16,757 nt of DNA from BHER01 sp051652245 (GCA_051652245.1 JBOFTV010000037.1:1-16757), one strand, 5' to 3'. Shown: positions 6,240 through 14,477, counted from the stretch's first letter. Notes: generated by a model from the letters alone, not told the origin. Made by a program: numbers and translations.

Positions 6240-7555
6240 TGTTACCAATTATAGCTGTTGTAGGTCGACCAAATGTCGGAAAATCAACATTATTTAATAG
6301 AATTGCTCAAGAAAGAATCTCAATTGTGGATGATGCTAAGGGGGTAACTCGTGATCGGCTTTATACAAGAGCCTCGTGGCTAGGGAATGATTTCATTCTA
6401 ATTGATACGGGAGGATTAGAGCAAGCGGATGTCCCTTTTATGGAACAAATTACATTGCAAGCAGAAATAGCAATGGAAGAAGCCGATGTCATCATTTTTG
6501 TGACAAACATTATCGATGGAATTACCTCAGATGATGAATATATTGCTCAATTGCTGTATCGAACGGATAAGCCAGTCATCGTTGTTCCAAATTTCTTGGA
6601 TGATGTTAATCGAAAAGAAGGACTGTATGAGTTTTATTCACTTGGCTTTGAGCATGTTATTGGCGTTTCAGCAATCCATGGGATTGGTGTGGGTGATTTA
6701 CTAGAAGAAACACAAAGACAAATTCCGAAAAAAGATGTGACGAATTATGATGAGCATACAATCTGCTTTAGCTTAATTGGTCGACCAAATGTGGGGAAAT
6801 CATCGCTTGTTAATACACTACTAGGAGAGCAACGTGTCATTGTAAGTGATATTGCCGGAACAACACGTGATGCAATTGATACACCATTTAAATATTATGA
6901 AAAAGATTATGTTGTCATCGATACAGCCGGAATTAGAAGAAAAGGTAAAGTCAGTGAGAAAGTTGAAAAGTATAGTGTTCTCCGTGCACTAAGTGCAATT
7001 GAACGTTCTAATATTGTGCTTGTGGTCTTAGATGCCCACACAGGAATTCAAGAGCAAGACAAGAAAATTGCGGGGATTGCTCATGAAGCCGGAAAAGGAA
7101 TTATTTTTGTTGTCAATAAATGGGATGCAATTGATAAAGATGAGAGCACAATGAATGATTTTGAAGCAAAAATTCGTGATGGCTTTAAGTTTGCCGACTA
7201 CGCTCCAATTGTCTATCTTTCAGCAAAAACAAAGCAAAGAGTCCACACGCTCTTTCCCATATTACAAAAAGTCTTTGATAATCAGCATCGCCGTGTGAGT
7301 ACAAGCGTCCTTAATGAAATACTGCAAGAGGCATTTGTTTTAAATCCACCAGCAATGTATGGGCAAAAGCGACTAAAAATATTTTATGGTTCACAAGTAA
7401 CTGTAGAGCCACCAACATTTGTGCTTTTTATTAATAGTGATGAACTGATTCATTTCTCATATAAGCGCTATCTCGAAAATAAAGTGCGTGAAGCATTTGA
7501 TTTTGAAGGAACGCCAGTTCATATTATTTTTAGAGCTAAAAGAGGAGAGGAATAG
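6239..7555 (+). CDS. der: Ribosome-assembly GTPase Der (EngA)
   Basis: This 438-residue protein has two tandem GTPase domains and a C-terminal KH-like domain, needed for 50S subunit maturation. Domain 1 has GRPNVGKST (residues 9-17) and DTGG. Domain 2 has GRPNVGKSS (181-189), DTAGIRRKGKV and NKWD (293-296). The KH-like domain covers about residues 350-438. In domain 1 the G4 motif, normally NKxD, reads N118-F-L-D121, so the usual Lys is Phe; everything else looks intact. AAAGGTGG precedes the start, which overlaps the cmk stop by one base. gpsA begins one base after the stop, so the genes are tightly coupled. Confidence 0.97.
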   Translation: MLPIIAVVGRPNVGKSTLFNRIAQERISIVDDAKGVTRDRLYTRASWLGNDFILIDTGGLEQADVPFMEQITLQAEIAMEEADVIIFVTNIIDGITSDDEYIAQLLYRTDKPVIVVPNFLDDVNRKEGLYEFYSLGFEHVIGVSAIHGIGVGDLLEETQRQIPKKDVTNYDEHTICFSLIGRPNVGKSSLVNTLLGEQRVIVSDIAGTTRDAIDTPFKYYEKDYVVIDTAGIRRKGKVSEKVEKYSVLRALSAIERSNIVLVVLDAHTGIQEQDKKIAGIAHEAGKGIIFVVNKWDAIDKDESTMNDFEAKIRDGFKFADYAPIVYLSAKTKQRVHTLFPILQKVFDNQHRRVSTSVLNEILQEAFVLNPPAMYGQKRLKIFYGSQVTVEPPTFVLFINSDELIHFSYKRYLENKVREAFDFEGTPVHIIFRAKRGEE

Positions 7556-7556
7556 G

Positions 7557-8573
7557 ATGAAAATTGCGGTAATTGGTGCTGGTGCCTGGGGCGGTGCACT
7601 TGCAACCGTTTTAGATGATAATGGACATGATGTAATTATTTGGTCACACAGACCAGAGGATGCAGACTACATCAATAAAAATCATAAAATATCAGTGCTA
7701 GAAGCAAAGCAAATCCCCCACAAGTTAAGTAAGACAATTACAAGCACTCATATTCTAAGTAGAGCTGTATGTGAGGTCGACTACATTTTATTTGTTGTCC
7801 CAAGTTTTGCTTTAAGGGAAGTTGCCCTTCAGGTGAAGTCACTAATAGAAAAACCAATTATTTGCATCAGCGCTACAAAAGGAATTGAATCAGAAACGCA
7901 TCTTTTGATGAGTGAAATCATCGAAGAAGTTCTAGGCAAGAAATGTCTTGGGGCAGTAGCGCTAACAGGGCCATCGCATGCTGAAGAAGTAATTCAACGA
8001 AAAATAACGGCAATTGTATCAGCGAACGAAAACATCGAATATGCAACAGCGGTTCAAAAGCTATTTAATAATGGAACGTATTTTAGGGTGTATGCTAATA
8101 CTGATCGCAAAGGCGCAGAATTAGGTGGTGCACTAAAAAATATTATTGCTGTTATATCGGGAATGTTAGCTGCCTATAATCTAGGTGATAACGCGCGTGC
8201 CGCATTAATTACAAGGGGCTTATATGAGATGACTAAAATAGGCGTATGCTGTGGTGCAAAGGAAAGAACTTTTGCAGGTCTTGCGGGACTAGGAGATTTA
8301 ATTGTGACAACAACAAGTAGCCATAGTCGCAATTTTCAAGCGGGGATGCTACTTGCTCAAGGACTGCGAGCTGCAGAAATTGAAACTAAAACAAAAGCAA
8401 CAATCGAAGGCTTCCATGCGGTGAAAGCTGCCTTAGAAATTGTTAAGCAACATAATGTTTATGCACCACTTATTGGCATGATTGATCAATTGTTAAAAGA
8501 AGAGATAACACCAGAAATTATGTTGGAGATGTTATTTGATCGTGAAATGAAAGATGAATTTAATCAAATATAA
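7557..8573 (+). CDS. gpsA: Glycerol-3-phosphate dehydrogenase [NAD(P)+]
   Basis: This 338-residue cytosolic enzyme reduces dihydroxyacetone phosphate to sn-glycerol 3-phosphate for phospholipid synthesis. The nucleotide-binding Gly motif is I-G-A-G-A-W-G-G at residues 6-13. Further hallmarks are SATKGIE, TGPSHAEEV, and GGALKNIIAVISGM, with the expected catalytic Lys at 194. GLAGLGDLIVTTTSSHSRN lies in the C-terminal helical domain. The frame is open further upstream inside der, but this ATG starts the Rossmann strand MKIAVIG and has AGAGGAGAGG upstream, so it is the start. It lies one base after der. No clear terminator follows before the hup promoter. Confidence 0.97.
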   Translation: MKIAVIGAGAWGGALATVLDDNGHDVIIWSHRPEDADYINKNHKISVLEAKQIPHKLSKTITSTHILSRAVCEVDYILFVVPSFALREVALQVKSLIEKPIICISATKGIESETHLLMSEIIEEVLGKKCLGAVALTGPSHAEEVIQRKITAIVSANENIEYATAVQKLFNNGTYFRVYANTDRKGAELGGALKNIIAVISGMLAAYNLGDNARAALITRGLYEMTKIGVCCGAKERTFAGLAGLGDLIVTTTSSHSRNFQAGMLLAQGLRAAEIETKTKATIEGFHAVKAALEIVKQHNVYAPLIGMIDQLLKEEITPEIMLEMLFDREMKDEFNQI

Positions 8574-8633
8574 AATAAAAGCAGATAATTAGCTTAATAA
8601 TCAGTAATTTTATTGTAATTTTGACGTTAAATA

Positions 8634-8662
8634 TTGAGTTTAAATGCAAAATATGGTATCAT
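8634..8662 (+). promoter_or_regulatory. Promoter of hup
   Basis: TTGAGT (8634-8639) and TATCAT (8657-8662) are separated by 17 bases, with a TGn extension (TGG) before the -10. A second TTGACG at 8621-8626 has no -10 at proper spacing. The start is expected near 8669, giving a leader of about 27 bases. Confidence 0.7.
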
Positions 8663-8695
8663 GGATAAAGATAATAATTGAAAGGAGCCATAAAA

Positions 8696-8977
8696 ATGGT
8701 ATCGAAAAAAGATTTAGTAACAACTGTTGCAGAAACTGCCGAACTTTCAAAAAAGGACGCAGAATCAGCAGTAAATGCTGTATTAGAAGCAATTAAATCG
8801 GCTTTAAAATCAGGGGAAAAAGTAACGCTTACAGGATTTGGAACATTTGAAGTTCGCGAAAGAAGCGCACGTCAAGGACGCAATCCACAAACAGGGGAAA
8901 CAATTCAAATTGCTGCATCAAAAGTTCCGGCTTTCAAAGCAGGAAAAGAATTAAAAGAAGCAGTAAAAGAAGCGTAG
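8696..8977 (+). CDS. hup: DNA-binding protein HU
   Basis: This 93-residue histone-like protein works as a dimer that bends and compacts DNA. The HU signature G-F-G-T-F-E-V-R-E-R-S-A-R and the beta-arm sequence GRNPQTGETIQI, with the intercalating Pro, are present. The C-terminal helix is AFKAGKELKEAV. The ATG with AAAGGAGCC upstream is the start; an in-frame TTG 18 bases earlier would place the ribosome binding site inside the gene. The position downstream of gpsA recalls the der-gpsA-hbs region of Bacillus. Only 15 bases separate the stop from the SAM-I riboswitch. Confidence 0.96.
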   Translation: MVSKKDLVTTVAETAELSKKDAESAVNAVLEAIKSALKSGEKVTLTGFGTFEVRERSARQGRNPQTGETIQIAASKVPAFKAGKELKEAVKEA

Positions 8978-8992
8978 AAAAATATTATTTAA

Positions 8993-9137
8993 CTATTAAG
9001 AGCAGTGGAGAGAAATGGCTTTATGAAACTGCGGCAACCTGCTAAATGTAAGGTGCCAATTCCATCAGATAATTTTATCTGGAAGATAGCAGCAATATAT
9101 ATTGAAGTAGACTATCTTATTAAGATAGTCTTTTTTT
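8993..9137 (+). promoter_or_regulatory. SAM-I riboswitch (S-box) controlling metK
   Basis: The S-box core is clear: AAGAGCAGTGGAG, ATGAAAC (9023-9029), CGGCAACC (9032-9039) and GGTGCCAATTCC (9052-9063). P1 can be closed by CTATT (8993-8997) and GATAG (9085-9089). Expression platform: AAGATAG occurs twice (9083-9089 and 9122-9128), and both copies complement CTATCTT (9112-9118). Pairing with the first copy gives an antiterminator; pairing with the second gives the terminator. When S-adenosylmethionine is bound, P1 sequesters the first copy and metK transcription should stop. The folding was worked out by eye. Confidence 0.95.
9109..9137 (+). terminator. Conditional terminator of the SAM-I riboswitch
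   Basis: AGACTATCTT (9109-9118) and AAGATAGTCT (9122-9131) form a perfect 10-bp stem with a three-base loop (in practice the top pairs will open), followed by T9131-9137. It ends 36 bases before the metK start. Confidence 0.92.
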
Positions 9138-9173
9138 ATGGTTAAATTATAAAAGAGGAAGGAATATTTAGTA

Positions 9174-10328
9174 ATGAATCAAAATAGAAACAAAATATTA
9201 TTTACTTCGGAATCAGTATCAGAAGGACATCCCGATAAAATTTGCGATCAAATTTCAGATAGTATTTTAGATGCCTATCTAGCATTGGACCCAAAAGCAT
9301 CCGTTGCTTGCGAAGTATTGATTACCACGCAAAAAGTTATTATTGCAGGAGAGATTAATTCAGCAGTAGTAATTGATCCCATAATAATTGCGCGAAATAA
9401 ATTAGCAGAAATTGGCTACTTATCAGAAGAAATTGGCATCAATGCAAATACGTGTGAGGTTTGGAATTTTCTCCATCAGCAGTCTCCTGACATTGCGTTA
9501 GGTGTGGAAAAAGAAGATCAAACAATTGGTGCAGGAGATCAAGGTATTATGTTTGGCTATGCAGAGACCGGCAATGAAAACTATATGCCCTTGCCAATCA
9601 TTGTTGCACATGAACTTGTAAGGCGCGCAAGTCACTTACGAAAAAGTGGGGCATTCCCCTGGGCAAGACCAGATATGAAATCGCAAGTAACAATTGATTA
9701 TACTAATGAACAAGAACCAACAGTAGATACAATTGTGCTTTCAATTCAGCATGAGGAAAATTATGATCACGATGCCTTTATTAACTACATTGAAACGGAA
9801 ATAATAACTCCAGTATTAGCCCAGTTTTCAGTCCAGAAGGCCAAAGAATATAAGCAACATATCAATCCAACAGGCCGCTTTGTTATTGGTGGGCCTGATG
9901 GTGATACAGGACTTACAGGCCGAAAGATAATAGTTGATACTTACGGTGGCTATGCCCGCCATGGTGGTGGTGCATTTAGTGGTAAGGATGCAACTAAAGT
10001 TGATCGAAGTGCCGCTTATATGGCAAGATATCTTGCTAAAAACATTGTTGCCAGTGGTTTTGCAGCAAAATGTGAGCTCCAATTATCTTACGCTATTGGT
10101 GTGGTTGAACCAGTATCAATCTATATTGATACATTTGGAACGGGGAACATCAGCAACGAAGAAATCAAAGAAAAGATTAGCAAGCACATTAATCTAACGC
10201 CTGCTGGAATAATTGAACACCTCCAATTAAGGAAACCAATTTTTGCACAAACAGCAACATATGGTCACTTTGGCCGGACAGATGTTGATTTAACATGGGA
10301 GCATCTCGATTTAGTCGGCAAGTGGTAA
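9174..10328 (+). CDS. metK: S-adenosylmethionine synthetase
   Basis: This 384-residue enzyme makes S-adenosylmethionine from methionine and ATP. Visible motifs are SEGHPDK (residues 16-22, with catalytic His19), GAGDQGIMFGYA (adenine-binding signature) and the phosphate-binding GGPDGDTGLTGRKIIVDTYGG followed by HGGGAFSGKD. The length fits the family. The start is ATG with AGAGGAAGG upstream. The gene is controlled by the SAM-I riboswitch, so the product represses its own synthesis. No strong terminator is seen after it. Confidence 0.98.
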   Translation: MNQNRNKILFTSESVSEGHPDKICDQISDSILDAYLALDPKASVACEVLITTQKVIIAGEINSAVVIDPIIIARNKLAEIGYLSEEIGINANTCEVWNFLHQQSPDIALGVEKEDQTIGAGDQGIMFGYAETGNENYMPLPIIVAHELVRRASHLRKSGAFPWARPDMKSQVTIDYTNEQEPTVDTIVLSIQHEENYDHDAFINYIETEIITPVLAQFSVQKAKEYKQHINPTGRFVIGGPDGDTGLTGRKIIVDTYGGYARHGGGAFSGKDATKVDRSAAYMARYLAKNIVASGFAAKCELQLSYAIGVVEPVSIYIDTFGTGNISNEEIKEKISKHINLTPAGIIEHLQLRKPIFAQTATYGHFGRTDVDLTWEHLDLVGKW

Positions 10329-10365
10329 AAGGTGAAAAAAGACTAATTAATAATTGATGATACGG

Positions 10366-10379
10366 CGATAACGTTTACA
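10366..10379 (+). promoter_or_regulatory. Putative cre (CcpA) box upstream of pfkA
   Basis: CGATAACGTTTACA matches the catabolite-responsive consensus TGWNANCGNTNWCA at every specified position except the first base. It lies about 45 bases upstream of the -35, a place where CcpA can activate. Activation of pfk-pyk by CcpA is known in Lactococcus lactis; its action here is inferred. Confidence 0.55.
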
Positions 10380-10422
10380 AATAAAATAACAAAATAAGTC
10401 GCTAAAAATAGCTAACTCTTAC

Positions 10423-10451
10423 TTGTACAGAATATGGAAATGTGGTACAAT
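10423..10451 (+). promoter_or_regulatory. Promoter of pfkA-pyk
   Basis: TTGTAC (10423-10428) and TACAAT (10446-10451) are separated by 17 bases, with TGG extending the -10. The start is expected near 10458, leaving a leader of about 39 bases. Confidence 0.8.
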
Positions 10452-10496
10452 CTAGAGTGAAGTAAATAGAGTATTAATAAATGATGAGGTGAAAAC

Positions 10497-11483
10497 ATGG
10501 TAAAGCGTATAGGTATTTTAACAAGTGGAGGAGACTCACCCGGAATGAATGCTGCAATACGAGCAGTTGTACGAACATCGCTTGAAAAAGGTGTAGAAGT
10601 ATTCGGTATTTATGATGGCTATATGGGTATTATAAATGAAAATATCAAACAATTTAATCATAGAGATGTAAGTAATATTTTAAATCGCGGCGGGACAATT
10701 TTAGGAACGATTCGATTTCCTGAATTTAAGCAACCTGAAGTCCGTAAAAAGGCAGCAGCAATATTGGAAAAACATGGAATCGATGCACTAGTTGTAATCG
10801 GCGGTGATGGTTCATATATGGGAGCTAAGCTGCTTACGGATGAACTAGGTGTTAATTGCATTGCTTTACCTGGAACAATTGATAATGATATTCCGGGAAC
10901 AGATGTTACAATTGGCTTTGATACAGCGTTAACAACAATCGTTGAAGCGGTTGATAAAATTCGGGATACATCATCATCACATAAGCGGGCAAATGTTATT
11001 GAAGTTATGGGACGTAATGCTGGTGATTTGGCTGTTTATGCCGCTGTTGCAACGGGTGCAGAAGCAGTAATAATTCCTGAAAAACCATTGGAATTGGCTG
11101 AACTTTTTTTGAAAATAAAGCAGGATGTGTTTAAGCAGGCTAAAAATCATGCTATTATTTTGCTAGCCGAAGGAATGGTTGGTAAAATGGGTATTGAGAG
11201 TGCTAACCAATTAGCTGAACAAATTGAAATTAATACAGGCATGGAAACTAGAGCAACAGTCCTTGGGCACGTGCAACGAGGTGGTGCCCCATCAGCAACA
11301 GATAGAATTTTGGCGAGTCGCTTTGGTGCGCGGGCTGTGGAACTCTTACTTGAGGGTAAGGGTGGTAGATGTGTTGGAATGCTTAACAATGTCGTGGTGG
11401 ATCATGATATTGTTGATGCGCTTGAAAACATGAAACATGCAGCGCCATTAGCTATCTATGAGCTTACATATGAAATAACATAG
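10497..11483 (+). CDS. pfkA: ATP-dependent 6-phosphofructokinase
   Basis: This 328-residue glycolytic enzyme phosphorylates fructose 6-phosphate to fructose 1,6-bisphosphate. It carries the ATP-site TSGGDSPGMNAAIR (G11, G12), RFPEF, GGDGSYMGA, the catalytic PGTIDNDIPGTD (D129 as base), MGRNAGDLA, and GHVQRGGAPSATDR with the substrate-binding Arg near the C-terminal part. The GGDGS motif indicates ATP rather than pyrophosphate as donor. It is slightly longer than Bacillus Pfk (319) because of a longer C-terminal tail. ATG with GAGGTGA upstream. It is transcribed with pyk, whose start lies 47 bases downstream. Confidence 0.98.
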   Translation: MVKRIGILTSGGDSPGMNAAIRAVVRTSLEKGVEVFGIYDGYMGIINENIKQFNHRDVSNILNRGGTILGTIRFPEFKQPEVRKKAAAILEKHGIDALVVIGGDGSYMGAKLLTDELGVNCIALPGTIDNDIPGTDVTIGFDTALTTIVEAVDKIRDTSSSHKRANVIEVMGRNAGDLAVYAAVATGAEAVIIPEKPLELAELFLKIKQDVFKQAKNHAIILLAEGMVGKMGIESANQLAEQIEINTGMETRATVLGHVQRGGAPSATDRILASRFGARAVELLLEGKGGRCVGMLNNVVVDHDIVDALENMKHAAPLAIYELTYEIT

Positions 11484-11530
11484 AGATTTCAAGGTTGACT
11501 TGAATTTAAAACTGGAAGGAAAATAATAAA

Positions 11531-12952
11531 ATGAGAACATTAAAATTAACAAAGCAAACATGTACAATTGGACCAAAATCGGAGTCAAAAGAGATGATGA
11601 TAAAATTAGTTAAAGCAGGAATGAATGTCATCCGCTTAAACTTCTCTCATGGTGATTTTGAAGAGCATGGAAATAGAATTAAAACAATCCGCGAAATCAA
11701 TGAAGAATTAGGAACAAATGTTGCTATCCTATTAGATACTAAAGGACCAGAAATTCGTACGCATTTATTCGAAAATGGTGGGGTTGATTTAGTTAAAGGA
11801 ACTACAGTAACTGTTTTAACTGAAGAAGTACTAGGGAATGCCCAAAGGTTTTCAGTTACTCATGACACACTGACTGAAGATATTGAAGTTGGTGGAACAA
11901 TTTTACTAGATGATGGTTATGTTGAATTAACAATCTTAGAAATTAATGGTAAAGAAATCGTTTGTAATGTCGTAAATAGCGCGTTTATCAAAGATCGTCG
12001 TGGCGTAAACGTACCAGGAGCAATTCTATCAATGCCATTTTTAAGCGAAAAAGATAAAAATGATATTATCTGGGGCGCTCAACAAGGTGTAGACTTCGTT
12101 GCCCTATCATTTACTAGAAGACCAGAAGATGTAATTCAAATAAGAGAATTATTAGATGCACATGGTGGTGAAAGTATTCAAATTATTCCTAAAATTGAAA
12201 ATCAGGAATCAGTTGATAAAATTGAAGGCATCTTAGATGTTTCAGATGGTATCATGATTGCACGTGGAGATTTAGGTGTAGAAGTAGCAGCTGAAGAAGT
12301 ACCAGTTATTCAAAAACGTGTTATTCGTCTTTGTATTAAACATGGTAAGCCAGTTATTACAGCAACACAAATGCTTGAATCAATGCAGAAAAATCCACGA
12401 CCAACACGCGCGGAAGTAAGTGATGTTGCTAATGCTGTATTTGATGGTAGTGATGCAGTAATGTTATCAGGAGAATCAGCAGCGGGTGATTATCCTGAAG
12501 AGTCTGTTAGAACACAAGCTGATATCACAGTAAGAGCGCAATCAGAAATTAGCTATAAGCGTTTAACAGGATATGCTGAAGAAGCTATGGCTGGAACAAT
12601 TGCTGGAACAATTGGTTTTGCGGTAATTGAAGCTGCAAACAAATTAGATGCAAAAGCAATCGTTGCTTTGACTCGTTCAGGTGCAACAGCACAAACAATT
12701 TCTAAATTCCGACCAGGAGTACCAGTTATTGCTTTAGTACCTAATGCTAAAGTTGCGCGTTCACTTGCACTTAACTGGGCAGTATACCCAATTGTTGCTA
12801 ATTTAGATCTTGGAATTGATGATTTATTTGTTAAAGCCGGAGAAATTTCAAAAATTATTTGTGATTTAGCAGCAGATGATAGAATCATTATTACAGCAGG
12901 AATTCCAAAAGGTTCAGGAACAACGAACCTTATGCACATTCACACAATTTAA
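11531..12952 (+). CDS. pyk: Pyruvate kinase
   Basis: This 473-residue enzyme converts phosphoenolpyruvate and ADP to pyruvate and ATP. Visible motifs are NFSHG, LDTKGPEIRT (D69, E74), IIPKIENQE with catalytic Lys221, MIARGDLGVEV, TATQMLESM, and PTRAEVSDVANAVFDGSDAVMLSGESA. Glu at position 74 matches the K+-dependent type. It lacks the extra C-terminal PEP-utiliser-like domain that makes the Bacillus subtilis enzyme about 585 residues. The start is ATG with CTGGAAGGA upstream. It is last in the pfkA-pyk operon and followed by a terminator. Confidence 0.98.
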   Translation: MRTLKLTKQTCTIGPKSESKEMMIKLVKAGMNVIRLNFSHGDFEEHGNRIKTIREINEELGTNVAILLDTKGPEIRTHLFENGGVDLVKGTTVTVLTEEVLGNAQRFSVTHDTLTEDIEVGGTILLDDGYVELTILEINGKEIVCNVVNSAFIKDRRGVNVPGAILSMPFLSEKDKNDIIWGAQQGVDFVALSFTRRPEDVIQIRELLDAHGGESIQIIPKIENQESVDKIEGILDVSDGIMIARGDLGVEVAAEEVPVIQKRVIRLCIKHGKPVITATQMLESMQKNPRPTRAEVSDVANAVFDGSDAVMLSGESAAGDYPEESVRTQADITVRAQSEISYKRLTGYAEEAMAGTIAGTIGFAVIEAANKLDAKAIVALTRSGATAQTISKFRPGVPVIALVPNAKVARSLALNWAVYPIVANLDLGIDDLFVKAGEISKIICDLAADDRIIITAGIPKGSGTTNLMHIHTI

Positions 12953-12964
12953 TTAAAAGAAGTT

Positions 12965-13000
12965 AGGTTAGGGGAAATTAGATTCTCCCAACCTTTTTTT
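12965..13000 (+). terminator. Terminator of pfkA-pyk
   Basis: AGGTT (12965-12969) pairs with AACCT (12990-12994), and after a bulged A GGGG pairs with TCCC. Seven T follow (12994-13000). It marks the end of the housekeeping part of the window. Confidence 0.85.
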
Positions 13001-13092
13001 ATGGTCAAAATAGAAGGACGTCGTTATGTAGGAACAATTAAGACATTATCATAATTGTGTTACTCATTAGCCCTCAGAAATAAGAAATATGG

Positions 13093-13140
<48 letters not shown>

Positions 13141-13152
13141 GATATGATATAG

Positions 13153-13759
13153 TTAAGTCAAGGAAAAATTGTCGCCCTGTGGGGAGATTCCGGTAGTCAG
13201 AAGACCTCTTGCTAAAAGTGATAATAGATTTAATAAAACTAGAACAAGGAAATATTTTCAGAAGTGACGTAAATCTAAGGGGGGGACACAACTTCAGACG
13301 ATGAATATATCAAGTAGAACAATACTGGACAACTTATACATTAACGAATTAACAGAAGATATTGAAGGTGAACTAGCATCTTTAATTGCAATTCTAAATT
13401 TAGAATCTTTTGTGGAGCGCCTTAGCCATGGACTTTTGACTAAGCTTAATTCAAATACAACCAACATATCAGGTGGTGAAAAGCAACGTTTATTGTTGCT
13501 TCGGTCACTTATAGGAAATCCCAATATAGTAATATGGGATGAGCCAACTAGCGCCTTGGGTATCCATACACGAAGGAAAATTTACGATTATATTTTAGAG
13601 AAAAAGAAAAATGGTGTAACCTTTATTATTGCTACGCATGATATGAAAATCATAAAATATGCTGATAAGGTTTACCGTCTGGATAACAAAGCAGTTAGTC
13701 TGTGGGAGGAGTATGAAAATGAAAATGAGAGTTTTGCTACATCAAATAGGTCAGAGTAA
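13153..13759 (+). pseudogene. Remnant of an ABC exporter nucleotide-binding domain, frameshifted
   Basis: Three frames together read as one ATPase domain. Frame A (13159-13211) gives GKIVALWGDSGSQKTS, a Walker A with Gln for the last Gly. Frame B (13209-13285) continues LLKVIIDLIKLEQGNIF-SDVNLR. Frame C (about 13280 to 13759) gives TILDNLYI, the signature SGGEKQR, Walker B IVIWDEPTSALG and the H-loop IIATHD. Each shift equals loss of one base; the second is at a run of seven G (13279-13285). About a dozen residues before the Q-loop seem lost, and no transmembrane domain precedes it, although type I peptide exporters have one. Frame C alone has an ATG at 13301 without a good ribosome binding site and could yield a 152-residue fragment lacking Walker A. 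Sequencing error cannot be excluded for the shifts, but the missing domain would remain. Confidence 0.75.
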
Positions 13760-14459
13760 GATCATGTATCTTTATGGGCTGATACTCATCTATATTTTGA
13801 GTTTTACGATGCTATCGTTGCTTGGAAAGGCAACAACAACAATGTCTGTTTTGTGGGAATCAGGAGCAAGTTTTCTTGTTTACCCAATGCAATTTTACTT
13901 TATGATGGTGAATTATATTATCATGGCAATTATCATTAATAATATTTATACAGAGGCCTTTGAAACAAATACTGTAACAAATGAACTACTGCAGCCTATT
14001 TCTCGACGGGGCTACTTTACAGAAAAGTTTGTGCTTGCAATTATTTGTTTAATTACCTGTAATTTACTATTTTGTTTTGGCATAACTTTGGCTGTGAAAT
14101 TGGTTGTTCCTGATGTTGGAGTGGAACAAATTCAACTAATCCGCCATACAATCACTTATAGTGTTTATAATCAAATACCACTTTTTATTTTAGGTATTAT
14201 TATATCGTGCGTGACACAAAAAAAAGTAACAGTATATTTTTATCACGTGGGTATCATCGTTTTAAGCCTGTTACTTAGTGGTATATTAGCGGGAATGTTG
14301 GAATATTGGTTTTTATTACCAAATATGATGGTTGCAATTTTGAGTTTGGGACGGGAAATATCTCCAGAAATAGCGAACAAGAGTATTATTATTGTATTTG
14401 TATATACAATAATTACTTGTGCTGGATATTACTATACGATAGAGAAAATTGATTTTTAA
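13719..14459 (+). CDS. ABC-2 type transporter permease subunit (LanE/G-like)
   Basis: This 246-residue integral membrane protein has about six hydrophobic segments: MYLYGLILIYILSFTMLSLL, the FMMVNYIIMAIIINNIY region, FVLAIICLITCNLLFCFGI, IPLFILGIIISCVT, VGIIVLSLLLSGILAG and IIIVFVYTIITCAGYYY. The arrangement and size fit permeases of the bacitracin/lantibiotic self-protection group. Three ATG codons lie in a row (13713, 13719, 13725); the GGGAGGA box is correctly spaced (nine bases) for the second. It overlaps the 3' end of the ABC remnant and precedes the ATPase gene by 18 bases. The substrate is unknown. The assignment is by topology and neighbours rather than by a diagnostic motif. Confidence 0.75.
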   Translation: MKMRVLLHQIGQSKIMYLYGLILIYILSFTMLSLLGKATTTMSVLWESGASFLVYPMQFYFMMVNYIIMAIIINNIYTEAFETNTVTNELLQPISRRGYFTEKFVLAIICLITCNLLFCFGITLAVKLVVPDVGVEQIQLIRHTITYSVYNQIPLFILGIIISCVTQKKVTVYFYHVGIIVLSLLLSGILAGMLEYWFLLPNMMVAILSLGREISPEIANKSIIIVFVYTIITCAGYYYTIEKIDF

Positions 14460-14477
14460 TTTGAGAGGAGTCATACT

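Noticed and set aside
7488..7556. Longer GpsA with 23 extra N-terminal residues
   Set aside because: The extension lies inside der, and the family begins directly at the Rossmann strand following the well-spaced AGAGGAGAGG.
8678..8695. Longer HU start at TTG 8678
   Set aside because: It would place the clear AAAGGAGCC ribosome binding site inside the gene, and HU proteins normally begin at the ATG chosen.
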